Of a stretch of 22,568 nt of DNA, positions 8,861 through 22,568 are shown in pieces (the stretch's first letter is position 1; every line of letters begins with the position of its first letter). The DNA is from Isoetes engelmannii. Taxonomy: Eukaryota > Streptophyta > Lycopodiopsida > Isoetales > Isoetaceae. Under the pieces are notes generated by a model that saw nothing but the letters and a program-made list of their open reading frames with translations, did not search any database and was not told the DNA's origin. A program made the position numbers and the translations under genes. Where the stretch lies: the NCBI GenBank assembly GCA_011763485.2, contig JAANSK020256718.1, positions 1 through 22,568 on the forward strand. The letters are read 5' to 3'.

Positions 8861-11315
8861 GTTATAATTACCTTTGATTCCATACCTTCCTACTATTCAC
8901 ATATCTGCATAGCATGGACGGAATGTGCTACTAGAACTAGCATAAGTAGACCAGATCTCCATGGAGAAATCTTAGGGAAAACATAACTAAAGCAATGTAA
9001 GTATCGAAAACATTCAATTTGCAGTCTATACATTTGTAACCTGCACTTCTCTGCCCATACATGTAAGCACATCTTTAGCACTAACAAGGACAGCTTAGTG
9101 ATCATGAGATTTAAGAAGAATGGCTGCAAAGAGGATCATTCTGACGAGGACAACATGGAGCATGATGACTGTTTTCAGGACTTCATACGTTGCAATATGG
9201 GTGAAAGGGAAAATCTGCTTCCAAAGGAAGAGGTGTACCCATTCTGGCAGGAGAAGAAGGGCAGCTAATTCCAGAGAAGGCTTGGACTGCAGAATACTAG
9301 ATGGAGAAATAGGACGCAGATGTTGGAGAGAAAAAGGCGGTTCATTGGCAAGGCTGAAGTTTTAACAAAGGTAGCTTCCCCAGAGCTAGAGCTTCAAGCC
9401 TGAAGAAACTAATTTTCATGGATGTTGGTGTGAAGATGGGGCTAAATTTTCAAGGGCTTTTTTAATTTTGGGTATCGTTGGATTGAGAAATAGGAGATCT
9501 TATGGCTAAGATAAGGACACTTCACAAAAACATGATGTGACAGGCCAGGTGGATAGGCTAGAATAGCAGTAATTGTTGTAAGGGGGGTTAGGCAAGCCTA
9601 CTAAAAAAAACTTAATAAGAAGTTGTATGAATTTACAGTTTGCCCAACTCAAAAATATTTGAGGTATTGATGTTGTGTTCCTCCTGAAGAATTTCAAGTT
9701 GGATTGGATAAGTTGGACTCTTTAGCTAGAAACACAATTTTATGAAGAAGTAGTAGTAGCTTGATTTTGAGACCCACCATTGAGAGAGATGGATATGCCG
9801 TATATATACAAATATACGCGAAAGAAATGCTAGTGGACCATGAATAATAGAAGTCATAAATAGAAAATGGGCCCTTCATAACATATGCAATAGCTATCCT
9901 ACTAGCAACCTTTCTTTGCCATCTTACTTTCCTCAAACATGTTACCACCATCCTAATCTATAAAGGTGATTTGTCAGCTTGTGATATCTATCAGATGCTA
10001 AGCAAGTGGTCACGCATGTTGTAATTGATACATTTAAAGAGAACTCATAATGTGCTTGTCCATATGATGGTACGAGCAGTAAAAAAATTGATGATGGTGC
10101 ATATCCAACCATTGGGAGTGACAATATGTGTTATGGTGGTGGTGGTAGTTGTTGTGTTATATAAAATTATTGAGATACTGTGCCAAGTCAAATCCTAAAT
10201 AGTGTCATGTTTGTTGGTGATCTCGGTCGTAATATTATAGACATTACATGTGCTACATGTGGGTTTAATGTTGTATGAAAACATATAAAATAAAGAGGGA
10301 ATCGCAAAAAAAGAAAAGTTGGAAGTGTCTTGGAAGGACAGGTAATGAACGCGTGATAGAAGAATAAGATTGAAAACAAGAACAATGAATTGACAAGAAC
10401 AATAAAGATAAAGATTTTTAACGTCGCGCCAATGGAATAGGACAACCATGTCTACAAACATTAATAATGATCCTAAATCTCTATAGGTTCATTACTTAAA
10501 TTTGCCACAAAGACATATAGATAGATAGTATCTTAACGTCCACCGGGACCCTACAACGGGCCATGGGACGAGTTTATACATAGTGGGACTCTATGCAGTC
10601 TCGAACTTGACAAGAAGCATATGTGTATATGTGTGCTGTGTGCTGTGTCATATCCATTGTCACTTTCTTGTTGAGAGGTTGAGTATTGTGAACAAACTTT
10701 AACTCCCTTCCGATTTTCGCGGTACAAAAATCTCACTTAAAAATTCAGTAACCACACAATGCTGACATATCTATCTCGCCATTTCTACAGTTCTACTTAC
10801 AAAAAAACACTGATGGTGCTTGTAACTCTGCCGACAAACATGAAATACATAGAATATTAGAAGTGTAATTGGCGAGGTGCTGTACTGAAGTAGCAAAAGG
10901 ATAATAGGATGACACATAGAGCAAGGCAGAAAAGCTGATACACGAGAACTGGGAAGATTTAGAAAAGGAACAATGTCTGCTCATCAGTAGGCTATTACGC
11001 ACTGCAGAAGGAACATGTAGCGAATGTGGGACCGATACAATGGGCTAGTTTGTCAGTGCTAGGTTGTCGAGATACGATGTGAGTGGCATGAGCTCAAACC
11101 CAACTAAAATATGCTAAACTATGCAGAGAATATAATGGTGGTATAATCACTAAAAAAAGAATCACATATATCCACCACAAAAAAATCCTCAAGGAAAACG
11201 GGGTACGATAGAATATTCTAACTATAAGCCCACGCAATGGCAACGGAATATTCCTTGGCCGTCACGGCGGAGATGACGGGATGTAGGATATACGACCTAT
11301 ATACCCGAAACCGCT
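8861..11315. other. Mostly empty intergenic region
   Basis: AT-rich sequence. Apart from the possible relic at 9025-9364, I see no coding signal, RNA gene or transposon end. A GGT-rich run lies at about 10136-10150. Short open frames here have no recognisable protein features. Confidence 0.5.
9025..9364 (+). pseudogene. Unrecognised coding relic, acidic segment
   Basis: I do not recognise this protein. A frame is open from a plausible splice acceptor (TTTGCAG, ending 9024) through 9265. It has natural-looking composition: HTCKHIFSTNKDSLVIMRFK, then the acidic EDHSDEDNMEHDDCF, then PKEEVYPFWQEKKGS. After TAA at 9266-9268 the same frame stays open to about 9364 (RRLGLQNTRWRNRT, ERKRRFIGKAEV) and meets a possible donor AAG/GTAGCT. 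The continuity across a single stop suggests a broken exon or captured gene fragment. It could equally be chance in an unconstrained region. An ATG lies at 9103 in this frame. Confidence 0.3.
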
Positions 11316-11378
11316 GAAAAGCGTATAATACGGGAGAGATCTCCCAAGAAAGCGTATAGTAAAAGAGAGATCTCTCCT
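11316..11378. promoter_or_regulatory. Imperfect tandem repeat upstream of the nucleotidase gene
   Basis: Two units of about 31 bp (11316-11346 and 11347-11378) each contain AAAGCGTATA and an AGATCT-centred near-palindrome, GGGAGAGATCTCCC and GAGAGATCTCTC. They lie about 1.2 kb upstream of the start codon and 300 bp before the likely 5' leader. A regulatory role is only a guess. Confidence 0.35.
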
Positions 11379-11590
11379 ATATACGGAGATCCATGGAAAG
11401 TGAAGAAGAGAGGGAGATGGCGAGACAGGGGCCAAGCGGACGGCGGGACTATTCCATCTGTGCTGGGATTCTTTTCTTCGCGGAAAGTGCGCTTATAAGC
11501 GGCCACACACCTCAATTGCTTGCAGCCTTCATTCCTTGCCTCGCAAATCCGGCAGTGCAGCAGTTTTTCTTTTTCCCGTTCCAGCCTTCA

Positions 11591-11600
11591 TATTTAAAAA
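11591..11600 (+). promoter_or_regulatory. Possible TATA box
   Basis: TATTTAAAAA lies about 90 bp before the proposed leader donor at 11686. If used, transcription would begin near 11620-11630. The position is inferred from the motif only. Confidence 0.3.
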
Positions 11601-11624
11601 TTCTTGGCTCCAAAGCGTAGTTCG

Positions 11625-12581
11625 TCTCCGGCTTCAAAATTTGCGCCCAATTCTGCCGTTTTGATGCTGCCATTAAGTTTCTGAGGTGGGTTCTCTGTCT
11701 TGCATTTCATGTGAAGCGAACAGTGAGGTTTCCGTGTCGTGTTGGGATTTTTGAATTCAAAGGAGCTGGTAATTAAAGAACCAAATGCCTGGCATTTTAG
11801 TTTAGCTTAGTGAAGAAGAGCAATGGCGGATTTATGAGCTATGGACAGTCGGTTATGCGTTTTTTAACTGCGTTATGGTAATTATAGTTTGACTGGTTCT
11901 GTCGTACAAGTCTAAAGAAACTGTTCAGCATGTTTATGTAGCAAGATTGCGCTGCCTGCTCGCATGTGAAGGGTTGGTATGGTGGTTGAATCCTTCTACA
12001 GTTGGGGGTTCATATGACGACAAATTTAAACGACAGAGATTGATGTAGGAACGTAAATTCTACCCCGTGATGGATAATTACATATAACACGTTCGATGCC
12101 GCTGTTAGTTAGCAGCCCGACGATCGTGCCTGATTTTTAAGATTCAAGCTCATTGTCAACGTACATCTGGTACCGGAGGATGATATTATAGTTCTTGAAA
12201 CTGTGTGTTTGCATCTTAACGTTCTTCTAAGCAACACATGAACATTTACGAGCATGATTTATGTGGTTTGCCTTAAGGAATCTCTCGTATAAAGTTGCTC
12301 TTCATTGCCCTCATAATATTATGCGCAATCAAGGCCAATACGTTTCTTTTTTGTGGTTAGATAGACAGGAAGGTGGCCCAAAATTCCGATAATATAAAAC
12401 AGGGTCATGATTGTCTAGATCTTCAATTGTACTTATTAACGTTATTGAGGTTTACTCTTAATCTATTATTATGGTATGGTAACTATTTCTCTTGGCTGAC
12501 ACGTACTATGGCTTGCATACAGGGCAGATTACAACCTCAGTCCTAATCTGTAGGAGCTAGAGTCTGGAATAGAAGAAAACC
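11625..12581 (+). other. 5' untranslated leader with intron (nucleotidase gene)
   Basis: The proposed leader exon 1 ends at 11685 (CTGAG/GTGGGT). Its intron (11686-12522) ends in TTGCATACAG, and leader exon 2 (12523-12581) leads directly to the ATG at 12582. A leader intron is common in plant housekeeping genes. The start of transcription is not known. Confidence 0.45.
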
Positions 12582-17037
<4,456 letters not shown>

Positions 17038-17263
17038 AGCTGGTGTAACATGTCCTATCAGTCATTAAACAAGTGGCAGTTTATGGAAGTAAAACCTGGT
17101 TTTAAAATGGATCCATGAGATCTATTGTTATCCCTCAATAACAAGTTAATTTTTTCATACCATTAATCAAGGTCCTATTGCAAGAAAAGGACAATTGCTC
17201 ACTTATGTTTTCCTTGTTTTTCCTTTTTTTTTCTTTATTGAACATGAATGCTCTTTCAGTAGA
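17038..17263 (+). other. Presumed 3' untranslated region
   Basis: This AT-rich sequence after the nucleotidase stop has no other gene signal. A clear AATAAA poly(A) signal is absent; CTCAATAACA near 17137 is a weak candidate. A T-rich tract follows at about 17212-17237. Confidence 0.4.
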
Positions 17264-17765
17264 TTGGAACATGGAAAATTATCAAAATACCATTAAATTT
17301 TGTTAAAATTATCAGAAAGCCACTAAACCGAGTGGTATTTTGAGAAATTTGGCTATAATATTTTTTCAATGATTTGAATGCAAATGTGCCTTTCACATGA
17401 ATTGTAGACTAAGCTGAGATCTTTCTAATAAGCATAAGATCGTCTGAATTGGAGTTGAAAATCTCTAGTTACAAGCTCTTAAGTTCTTTAAAATATGAGG
17501 AATGTTGGAGTTGAAAATTTCAAGTTATAAGCTCTTGAGTTCTTCAAAATATGAGAAATGAAAAAACTCGTAACTTAAGATTGTGGTCCTAGAATTGAAT
17601 AATCTTATCTCAGCTTAATTTAAAATTCATCTGAAAAACACATTTGCATTTAGATCATTGGAAAAACGTTATTGCCAATTTTCCCAAAAATGCCACTGGG
17701 TTTAGTGGCTTTTTTGTAATTCTGGGAAACTTTAATGATATTTTAGTAATTTTCTCTTGGAATAT
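17264..17765. mobile_element. Foldback Mutator-like MITE with 9-bp target repeats
   Basis: The element (17273-17756, 484 bp) is almost entirely an inverted repeat. The left arm, 17273-17420, is complementary to the right arm, 17607-17756, with scattered mismatches; AAGCCACTAAACC and AAGCTGAGAT on the left have their counterparts on the right. TTGGAACAT (17264-17272) and TTGGAATAT (17757-17765) flank it as a 9-bp target duplication with one mismatch. Long terminal arms and a 9-bp duplication fit the Mutator (MULE) superfamily. The centre holds a tandem 56-bp duplication (17449-17504, 17505-17560) starting TTGGAGTTGAAAAT. It encodes no protein. It lies 226 bp after the nucleotidase stop codon. 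Confidence 0.82.
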
Positions 17766-17814
17766 TCGAAATCTAGTGTTACCCAAGAGTTATTCAAGTG
17801 AAACCACAATCTTG

Positions 17815-19351
17815 TCTCGAGTTCTCGCATCGGCCGATCGGCTCATTACGCATTTTGCCAATGGCACATTGGGCGAAATAAGGAAGTGGACTCCGACCAC
17901 CGGCCTCTTCTCTCGAAGGTGGCCTTGCAGGTCACCCATGCAACCGTTCTCTCGGCGCCCTAAATGTCGCAGTTCACTTGGACTACGACAGGGTAGAGAG
18001 CTACGTATATGTGGTCGAGCAGAGCCTGACGGAGATACTTCAGCTTCCCACATTGCAGCAGCAGACCATCTGTTTGATTCAGGTCTTCGTATCAGCACCG
18101 GACATATGCTTCGCAGGGGCTATGTAGGACCTCCATCTTCCTTTATAATCGCTGGTTTGACAAGGAATGCAGCAAATTGAAACGCCAGCTCCGCCGTGTC
18201 ACTCACCCTATGGAACGCCTCTAGGCCATCGCTCAGTACCGCAGATTCTCTCAAGAGCAAGAAGGCCACGTACCTTGCGGAGTGCCAGCACCAAATGTTC
18301 TGCCTCTTGGAATGTCAGCCCAAGAGATCTTCGAGAGAGGTGCTAAAGAAGCCACGACAGCCTGTCGGAGATATCACTACAAAGCAATGGGTGCAGTACC
18401 TGCAACAGTTGTATGACCCCCTGGGGAAATAGTCGCCAGTGCTCTCACAGACGGGGTTGCTACTACTCATCACAGTGGGCGACGTGACCATGCGCCTCCA
18501 GCGCCTGGCTAATGGGAAGGCAGTAGATTTGGATGGTATACAGGTGGAACTCCTCAAATGGGCAGGGCCATCGGTGGTGCCTATGATGACAACAACGTTC
18601 AATAGAGCACTACACAAGAGGGACTTCCGCCGCAGTGGACTTGCAGCAGGGTTGTCCCCATCTACAAGGCCGGGGACCCAAACTGTCCGGCCAATTACCG
18701 TGCACTATAATGATGAGCTCCCTCTTTGCCGAAACTTCTGGCTACCAGTATCGAGCAGCAGATAACCATATGGGCGGAGAACTCAGAGGTCCGTGCTCTC
18801 ACCCAGGCAGGCTTCCGCCCTGGCCACTTCACTATTGATCATCTATTCACCTTAAGAGCCATGATCGAGGATAGCAGGAACCGCCAACAGGACCTCTACT
18901 ACTGTTTCGTTGACTTCGCCAAGGATTTTGACATCGTGCCCCAGGACAAGTTGTGGAGTAGATTGCAGCAGCTGGGGCCATCCCTAGACTTGCAGAATGC
19001 AATATACAAGTTGTATGAGGCATGCAGCCGATGTCTAGTGCCGTCGGAACAGCCGGTGGACAGCAATATTGCAGTGCGCCAGGGTTGTTCCCTTTCACTT
19101 ACACTTTTTGGCCTCTACATCGACCTTTTTGAGCAGTGGATGGCCGAACATGGGGAATGGGCACCCCGCTGGTCCAACACATCGTCAGGCAGCTCATTTA
19201 CCCTGAGCTGCCTGACGATGCACACCCCAGAAGACATGCAGCACCATATAGATGCTCTTGCCACGTTCTGCCAGTATACAAGCATGCTGCGAGTCAACTT
19301 GCCTAAACTAAGGTCCTGCTCGTTTCATCTGCTCGTCACCCAAGGCCAACG
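17815..19351 (+). pseudogene. LINE ORF2: endonuclease end and reverse transcriptase
   Basis: The APE-type endonuclease C-terminus ends with SDHRPLLSKVALQ near 17890; SDH is the catalytic-end motif. A linker includes YNRWFDKECSKLKRQLRRV. Reverse transcriptase blocks follow in shifting frames: LANGKAVDLDGIQVELLKWA (18505-18565), VVPIYKAGDPNCPANYR (18650-18700), QAGFRPGHFTIDHLFTLRAM (18805-18862), YCFVDFAKDFDIVPQDKLW (18902-18957), and AVRQGCSLSLTLFGLYID (19070-19122). The second Asp block shows FAKDFD where FxKAFD is usual, so the first catalytic Asp is retained. The F/YADD box expected about 60-80 residues later is missing and a perfect hairpin lies there. At least six frame changes or stops are visible, so it is not functional. 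Confidence 0.85.
19180..19220. repeat. Perfect 17-bp hairpin at the lost YADD site
   Basis: CATCGTCAGGCAGCTCA (19180-19196) and its exact complement (19204-19220) are separated by TTTACCC. It lies where the reverse transcriptase YADD motif should be, between IDLFEQWM and QHHIDALATFCQYTSM. Confidence 0.9.
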
Positions 19352-19466
19352 CCCATAGTTCAAAAGCATCTAAAGAGAGATGCGGGAAGATGCGATCATC
19401 TAAAGCATCTAAGCATCTAAAAAAACTAACGATTTTTTAGATGTGTTAGATGCAGCACATAGAATT

Positions 19467-20200
19467 TTAAATAAAAAATTCAACAAAGAATAGTAGATTT
19501 AGAGTCATAACCCCTGATATATTAAGCTTCAAGCAAAGTAGTACATAAATAAGCAAAAAAAGAAGTAGGACCAATTGATTTCTTTGGGATACTATTTCCA
19601 TCATATGCCTCCAGCTTGGTGTATCCAGGAGATTAAAGGGAAGATTACACTTAATAAGTGTTCTTCCAACTTCTTTACTAGCCATATCCATCCATGATTT
19701 CTGCCAGCCTACTTGTCTTTTAGTCAAAGTACTTTGAACCATATGTTTAGGCTCCTGAATTTCCTCATCAAAAGCCCTCGTTCTCTTTGAAGATGATGGT
19801 AAGGCTGCTGATGACGATGATCGTGGTGGCTTATTGAGATAAAAAGCAGGGGATGATTGAACAATAGGTGTTGTAACTGGAGTAATAGGTATAACATGTA
19901 TAACATCAGCAGTAATAGGTGTTGCAGCAGTAATAGGTCATCATCATCATCATCAGTTACCTTCCATCCATTCTTGACCTCAATTGCTCTTCTCACATCG
20001 CGCGGGCACTTAGGACAGCCATTTATTCCTTCTCCACCTTGGGCCCCAATATGAGCTTCCAATCTTGGCAAAGGACCTGTGAAATGTTTCTTACAAAACT
20101 TGCAGTCCCAATGGTTATTGCCACTGCCTTTACTCTTTCCTCCCACCTTTGTGACATTATCGCATGCTTTCGCCCACAACTTATCTGGTAGCTTAGGCAT
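19467..20200 (-). pseudogene. hAT transposase N-terminus with BED zinc finger
   Basis: Starting at ATG (20200-20198), the protein opens MPKLPDKLWAKACDNV. It carries a BED-type finger: Cys33 and Cys36 in WDCKFCKKHFTG, His50 in RLEAHIGAQ, and the CPKC cluster at 62-65. This finger binds transposon ends in related elements. After a run of Asp codons (GAT repeats, about 19937-19957) the frame shifts. In the new frame it continues with a Thr/Pro/Ile-rich linker, SSSKRTRAFDEEIQEPKHMV and QSTLTKRQ, then ASKEVGRTLIKCNLPFNLLD, the family's conserved start of the catalytic region, ending around RHMMEIVSQRNQ. The rest of the transposase is absent. The BED finger itself is intact and uninterrupted for about 90 residues. 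Whether it is expressed is unknown. Confidence 0.8.
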
Positions 20201-20222
20201 ACTGCTGCTTGAAACAAAAACA

Positions 20223-20568
20223 GATAATCTGAATGCTACTAATGCTCATAAACACATACCCATAGATCGAAATGGAGCTCCTTAAACCTGATACCTCTGT
20301 CACCTGGTCCCTTATCCTTCTTCCTTAATCCTTACCTGGTCTACAGTAGAGATAGAAGGGATAATCTAAATGCTACTAATGCTTATTCTTCTTCCTTAAT
20401 CCATACCTGGTCTGCAGCAGAGATAGAAGGGATAATCTGAATGCTACTAATGCTCATAAACACATACCCATAGTTCGAAATGGAGCTCCTTAAACCTGAT
20501 ACCTCTGTCACCAGGTCCCTTATCCTTCTTCCTTAATCCTTGCCTAGTCTGCAGCAGAGATAGAAGGG
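20223..20568. repeat. Tandem repeat, 138-bp unit, three copies (middle one shortened)
   Basis: Unit A is 20223-20359 (137 bp), unit B 20360-20430 (71 bp, lacking the middle of the unit), and unit C 20431-20568 (138 bp). All start GATAATCT and end GAGATAGAAGGG. The array lies just upstream (minus strand) of the BED coding region, so it occupies the promoter or leader side of the hAT derivative. Confidence 0.9.
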
Positions 20569-20803
20569 AATCGACAGCGTAGAATAGATGGCTCTGTAAA
20601 TCGGAAACAGAGACTTCATTTCGGCGAAGACAGAGCGCATTTTTGGGGTTTTCGCTGCAGGGAAAACCTAATGGGTCCTGCGGAAACCTAACCATTTTTT
20701 TTTTTTAAATTTTAAGGCACGAGTCTTATCATAAGATGTTTTAGATACGGGACGATGCGTACCTATCTAAAAAAATTTAGATGCGCGCATCTTTCGATCA
20801 CTG

Positions 20804-21830
20804 GGCCACCCTTCTTCACATACCAGGGGCAAACCGTAGAAGTGAGTCTCACCTACAAGTACTTGGGAATTGAGTTCTCCACTACCAATCATTGGGATAG
20901 CTGCATTCGATCGCGGGTCGCTGTAGGCTGGAAAGCCTTACACGCCATTCAGAACAGTAGTCACCAGGTAGAGTTGTATGCCTGGGATCATCAGTCATGC
21001 ATGTTCAAAGCTTTGGTTGAGCCGGTTCTCTTGTACAGGGTAGAAGTTTCGGGCCCGGTGATATCCGCTGCCCGCCACATGGGGTGATCTCGAACAAATA
21101 CAGAAGGCTTTCTTGGCACGTGCACTCGAGGTCAAGTCCACAGTGCCATATCAGATACTGCTCTAGAAACATGTTACCTGCCACTTTAGAGAGTGGCCAG
21201 TGCCGCCGTCTCCTGTACTTTCAGAAGGTAGTTCGCATGGAGGATGACCGACTACCTAAGGTGGCCCTTGCAGTCACGATGGGGCCGCAACGTCTTAAAA
21301 CCTGCTGGAAGGACAAATAAGCCTAGTGGCTAACCTAGTGGCATGTCCAGGCACGCAGGTGTAGACAGGTCCGCACAAAGAAAGAGAGGGAGGAATTGAA
21401 AACATACTTGGACGCTTGTTTTCTCAAGAAGCTCTGGGACGTTGAGGTCCTGGCACAGGTCAAGCTGGCACACTACAGACAACAGGCGAATTCCACATTC
21501 ACGCGAGGCCCACACCAGTAGCTGCGCACCCCACTGTCCATGAAGAAGCGCATGCTGATAGCCTCCATTTGCACAGGTGGGCATCGCCTCCATATTGAAA
21601 TGGGGCGATGGGCAAGGGAAGCACGTAAGGACAATACTTGCTAGTGCTGTCGCCAAGGGCACCAATATGTGGGAACTCTTGGGACATATCTTCAGGAAGT
21701 CATGGACGAGCGGCATGGCTCTGCCCTTCTGGGTTGTGACGGCATCATCATGTACAATATACCAGCAAGTTCATTACTGCCAAGGTTTTTCCCTCGAAAA
21801 CCCTTCGGGGCAGGTTTTAATTCATCTTGG
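20804..21830 (+). pseudogene. LINE ORF2 C-terminal part (copy 2, after the hAT insertion)
   Basis: This resumes the LINE protein with PFFTYQGQTVEVSLTYKYLG, then AGWKALHAIQNSSHQVELYA and FKALVEPVLLYRVEVSGPV. A frame change follows, then VRMEDDRLPKVALAVTMGPQ, a stop in place of a Gln codon seen in copy 1 (KDK then TAA, 21317-21319), and RTKKEREELKTYLDACFLKK and KLWDVEVLAQVKLAHYRQ in shifted frames. It ends with GTLGTYLQEVMDERHGSALL. It is colinear with copy 1 throughout. Three or more breaks are visible, so it is non-functional. Confidence 0.85.
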
Positions 21831-21930
21831 CCGTAAGGCACTTGCTGCTTTCTCTTTGTGTGGATCCTATAGGCCAATCGGTCTTCGTGGACGATAAAAA
21901 TATTATTCTACTCTATTCTATTCTATTATG
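21786..21930 (+). other. LINE 3' module and tail (copy 2)
   Basis: It carries a UUCG-closed hairpin CCC-TTCG-GGG (21801-21810), extended by flanking AAAA and TTTT. It then has TTGGCCGTAAGGCACTTGCTG, colinear with copy 1, followed by AGGCCAATCGG and GTGGACGATAAAAA, and then a short irregular TTCTA tail. Confidence 0.7.
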
Positions 21931-21935
21931 AGTAG

Positions 21936-22568
21936 GTTAACCCTCACCTAGAGTGGGTTATCCACAATAACCCACACAAAAAATGAAAATGTTGCTCAGC
22001 AGAGCCAGCCAAGGTTCTCTTAAGCAAGAAGGAAAAGAAACATGCAAAACTCCAATATGTCTAGTTTTTGTGATTACTATATCTAAGTTCTATATTAGCA
22101 TTATTAGTGTTCAAATATGAAGGTTTTTGAAAGACATTATTCGTGTTTAAATTTGACGATTTTTGAAGGACATGTGGTATAATTTTTATGCCTTTTGCAT
22201 GACAAAATATTCTCAAATTCCAATCTTTAGAATGCCATACAAAATCTTAAAATGACAGAATCTAAAATTTTAATCAAAATAACATAACAAAGGTGACATA
22301 ATGGTGACATAATCTAAAATTTTTTAATCAAAATAACATAGCTAATGGAAGTGTGATGCTCCCCGGCCCTATATGATGCTCCCATCATATAGATACGGGA
22401 AATCCCCCTTCCCAGCAGCACAACTACTGGGTCGGACCCTCCGTGTAACCCGAACCACTTGTGATGGCTCAAGTGTTCGGGTGAAGGACATGGAGGTGTC
22501 ATTGGCCTCCCATTCCTCCACTGGGAAATCCTAGATAGTGGAAGCATACATACATGTTAGCACAAGCA
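21936..22568. other. No gene recognised at the right edge
   Basis: AT-rich up to about 22340, then more GC-balanced. A direct repeat AATCTAAAATTTTAATC lies at 22259-22286 and again at 22311-22340, with GGTGACATAAT tandemly doubled between them (22292-22313). Beyond 22340 there may be the start of another element or gene, but it is cut by the window edge. Confidence 0.45.
22449..22481. repeat. Short inverted repeat
   Basis: CCCGAACCACTTG (22449-22461) pairs with CAAGTGTTCGGG (22470-22481) with one bulged base and an 8-nt loop. Its role is not known. Confidence 0.5.

Larger units (their letters stand above)
19352..20803 (-). mobile_element. hAT deletion derivative inserted in LINE copy 2
   Basis: A 1.45-kb non-autonomous hAT element. 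The right end, read inwards, begins CAGTGATCGAAAGATGC. The left end, CATAGTTCAAAAGCATC, aligns to it at about 11 of 17 positions. The flanks GGCCAACG (19344-19351) and GGCCACCC (20804-20811) resemble a decayed 8-bp target repeat (6 of 8). The LINE coding sequence resumes directly after it. Both ends carry repeated GCATCTAAA/TTTAGATGC words: at least four on the left (19364-19455) and two on the right (20775-20792). These are probable subterminal transposase-binding sites. It contains only the N-terminal part of a transposase gene, so the catalytic region has been lost. Confidence 0.75.
17766..21935 (+). mobile_element. LINE copy 2, interrupted by a hAT element
   Basis: This is a longer copy of the same LINE family as at 2166-3550. 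It begins within the endonuclease domain near 17815 (RVLASADRLITHFANGTLGE, then SDHRPLL). It runs through the reverse transcriptase and C-terminal region, and ends with the same 3' module (GGCCAATCGG, GTGGACGATAAAAA) and a degenerate TTCTA tail at 21900-21927. The hAT insertion at 19352-20803 splits it within the segment encoding PSFTYKGEPVEV in copy 1. Its exact 5' end is uncertain and could touch the MITE that ends at 17765. Confidence 0.88.

Noticed and set aside
10188-10461. Two overlapping minus-strand frames rich in Phe and Leu
   Set aside because: Hydrophobic translations are expected from AT-rich DNA; no start context, splice signals or motifs support a gene.
11393-11620. Open frame of 75 codons upstream of the nucleotidase
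   Set aside because: It has low-complexity, phenylalanine-rich translation with no family resemblance and overlaps the likely promoter/leader region. It does not splice in phase to the gene in any obvious way.

Overview
The window looks like nuclear DNA of a land plant. It holds one intact, intron-rich gene of a conserved plant family surrounded by AT-rich sequence full of broken transposons. The gene encodes a cytosolic-type (HAD subfamily IG) 5'-nucleotidase. Its very short introns (many 60-120 nt) and the LINEs with microsatellite tails instead of poly(A) make me lean towards a non-flowering plant (bryophyte, lycophyte or fern). That placement is an inference; the species cannot be read from the sequence.

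Layout. 1-1980: no gene, apart from a short inverted repeat. 1981-3550: a 72-bp tandem repeat abutting a 5'-truncated LINE (copy 1), whose tail is a (TTCTA)n run. 3551-5470: AT-rich, no gene. About 5475-8860: the C-terminal half of a decayed hAT transposase gene with recognisable exons and a CAGTG-type right end. Its first visible intron carries a GC-rich insert (about 6222-6915) that ends in a (TTATC)n run and shares its 3' region with the LINE family. 8861-11300: mostly empty, with one unrecognised coding relic near 9025-9364. 11316-17037: presumed promoter, 5' leader with intron, and the complete nucleotidase gene (17 coding exons, 560 residues, all junctions GT-AG and in phase). 17264-17765: a foldback, Mutator-like MITE with 9-bp flanking repeats. 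About 17766-21935: a second, longer LINE copy (end of endonuclease, reverse transcriptase, C-terminal domain), split by a 1.45-kb hAT deletion derivative (about 19352-20803) that keeps a BED zinc-finger coding region on the minus strand. 21936-22568: no gene.

The nucleotidase is the only gene I believe makes a working protein. The transposon parts relate to each other as nested insertions: the LINE-like insert lies inside one hAT copy, and the other hAT copy lies inside a LINE. I see no clear new multi-gene system. The most interesting signal is in RNA structure. The LINE-like insert carries three GGAC-UUCG-GUCC hairpins close to its 3' end, and three loci share a 3' module while ending in two different pentamer tails.
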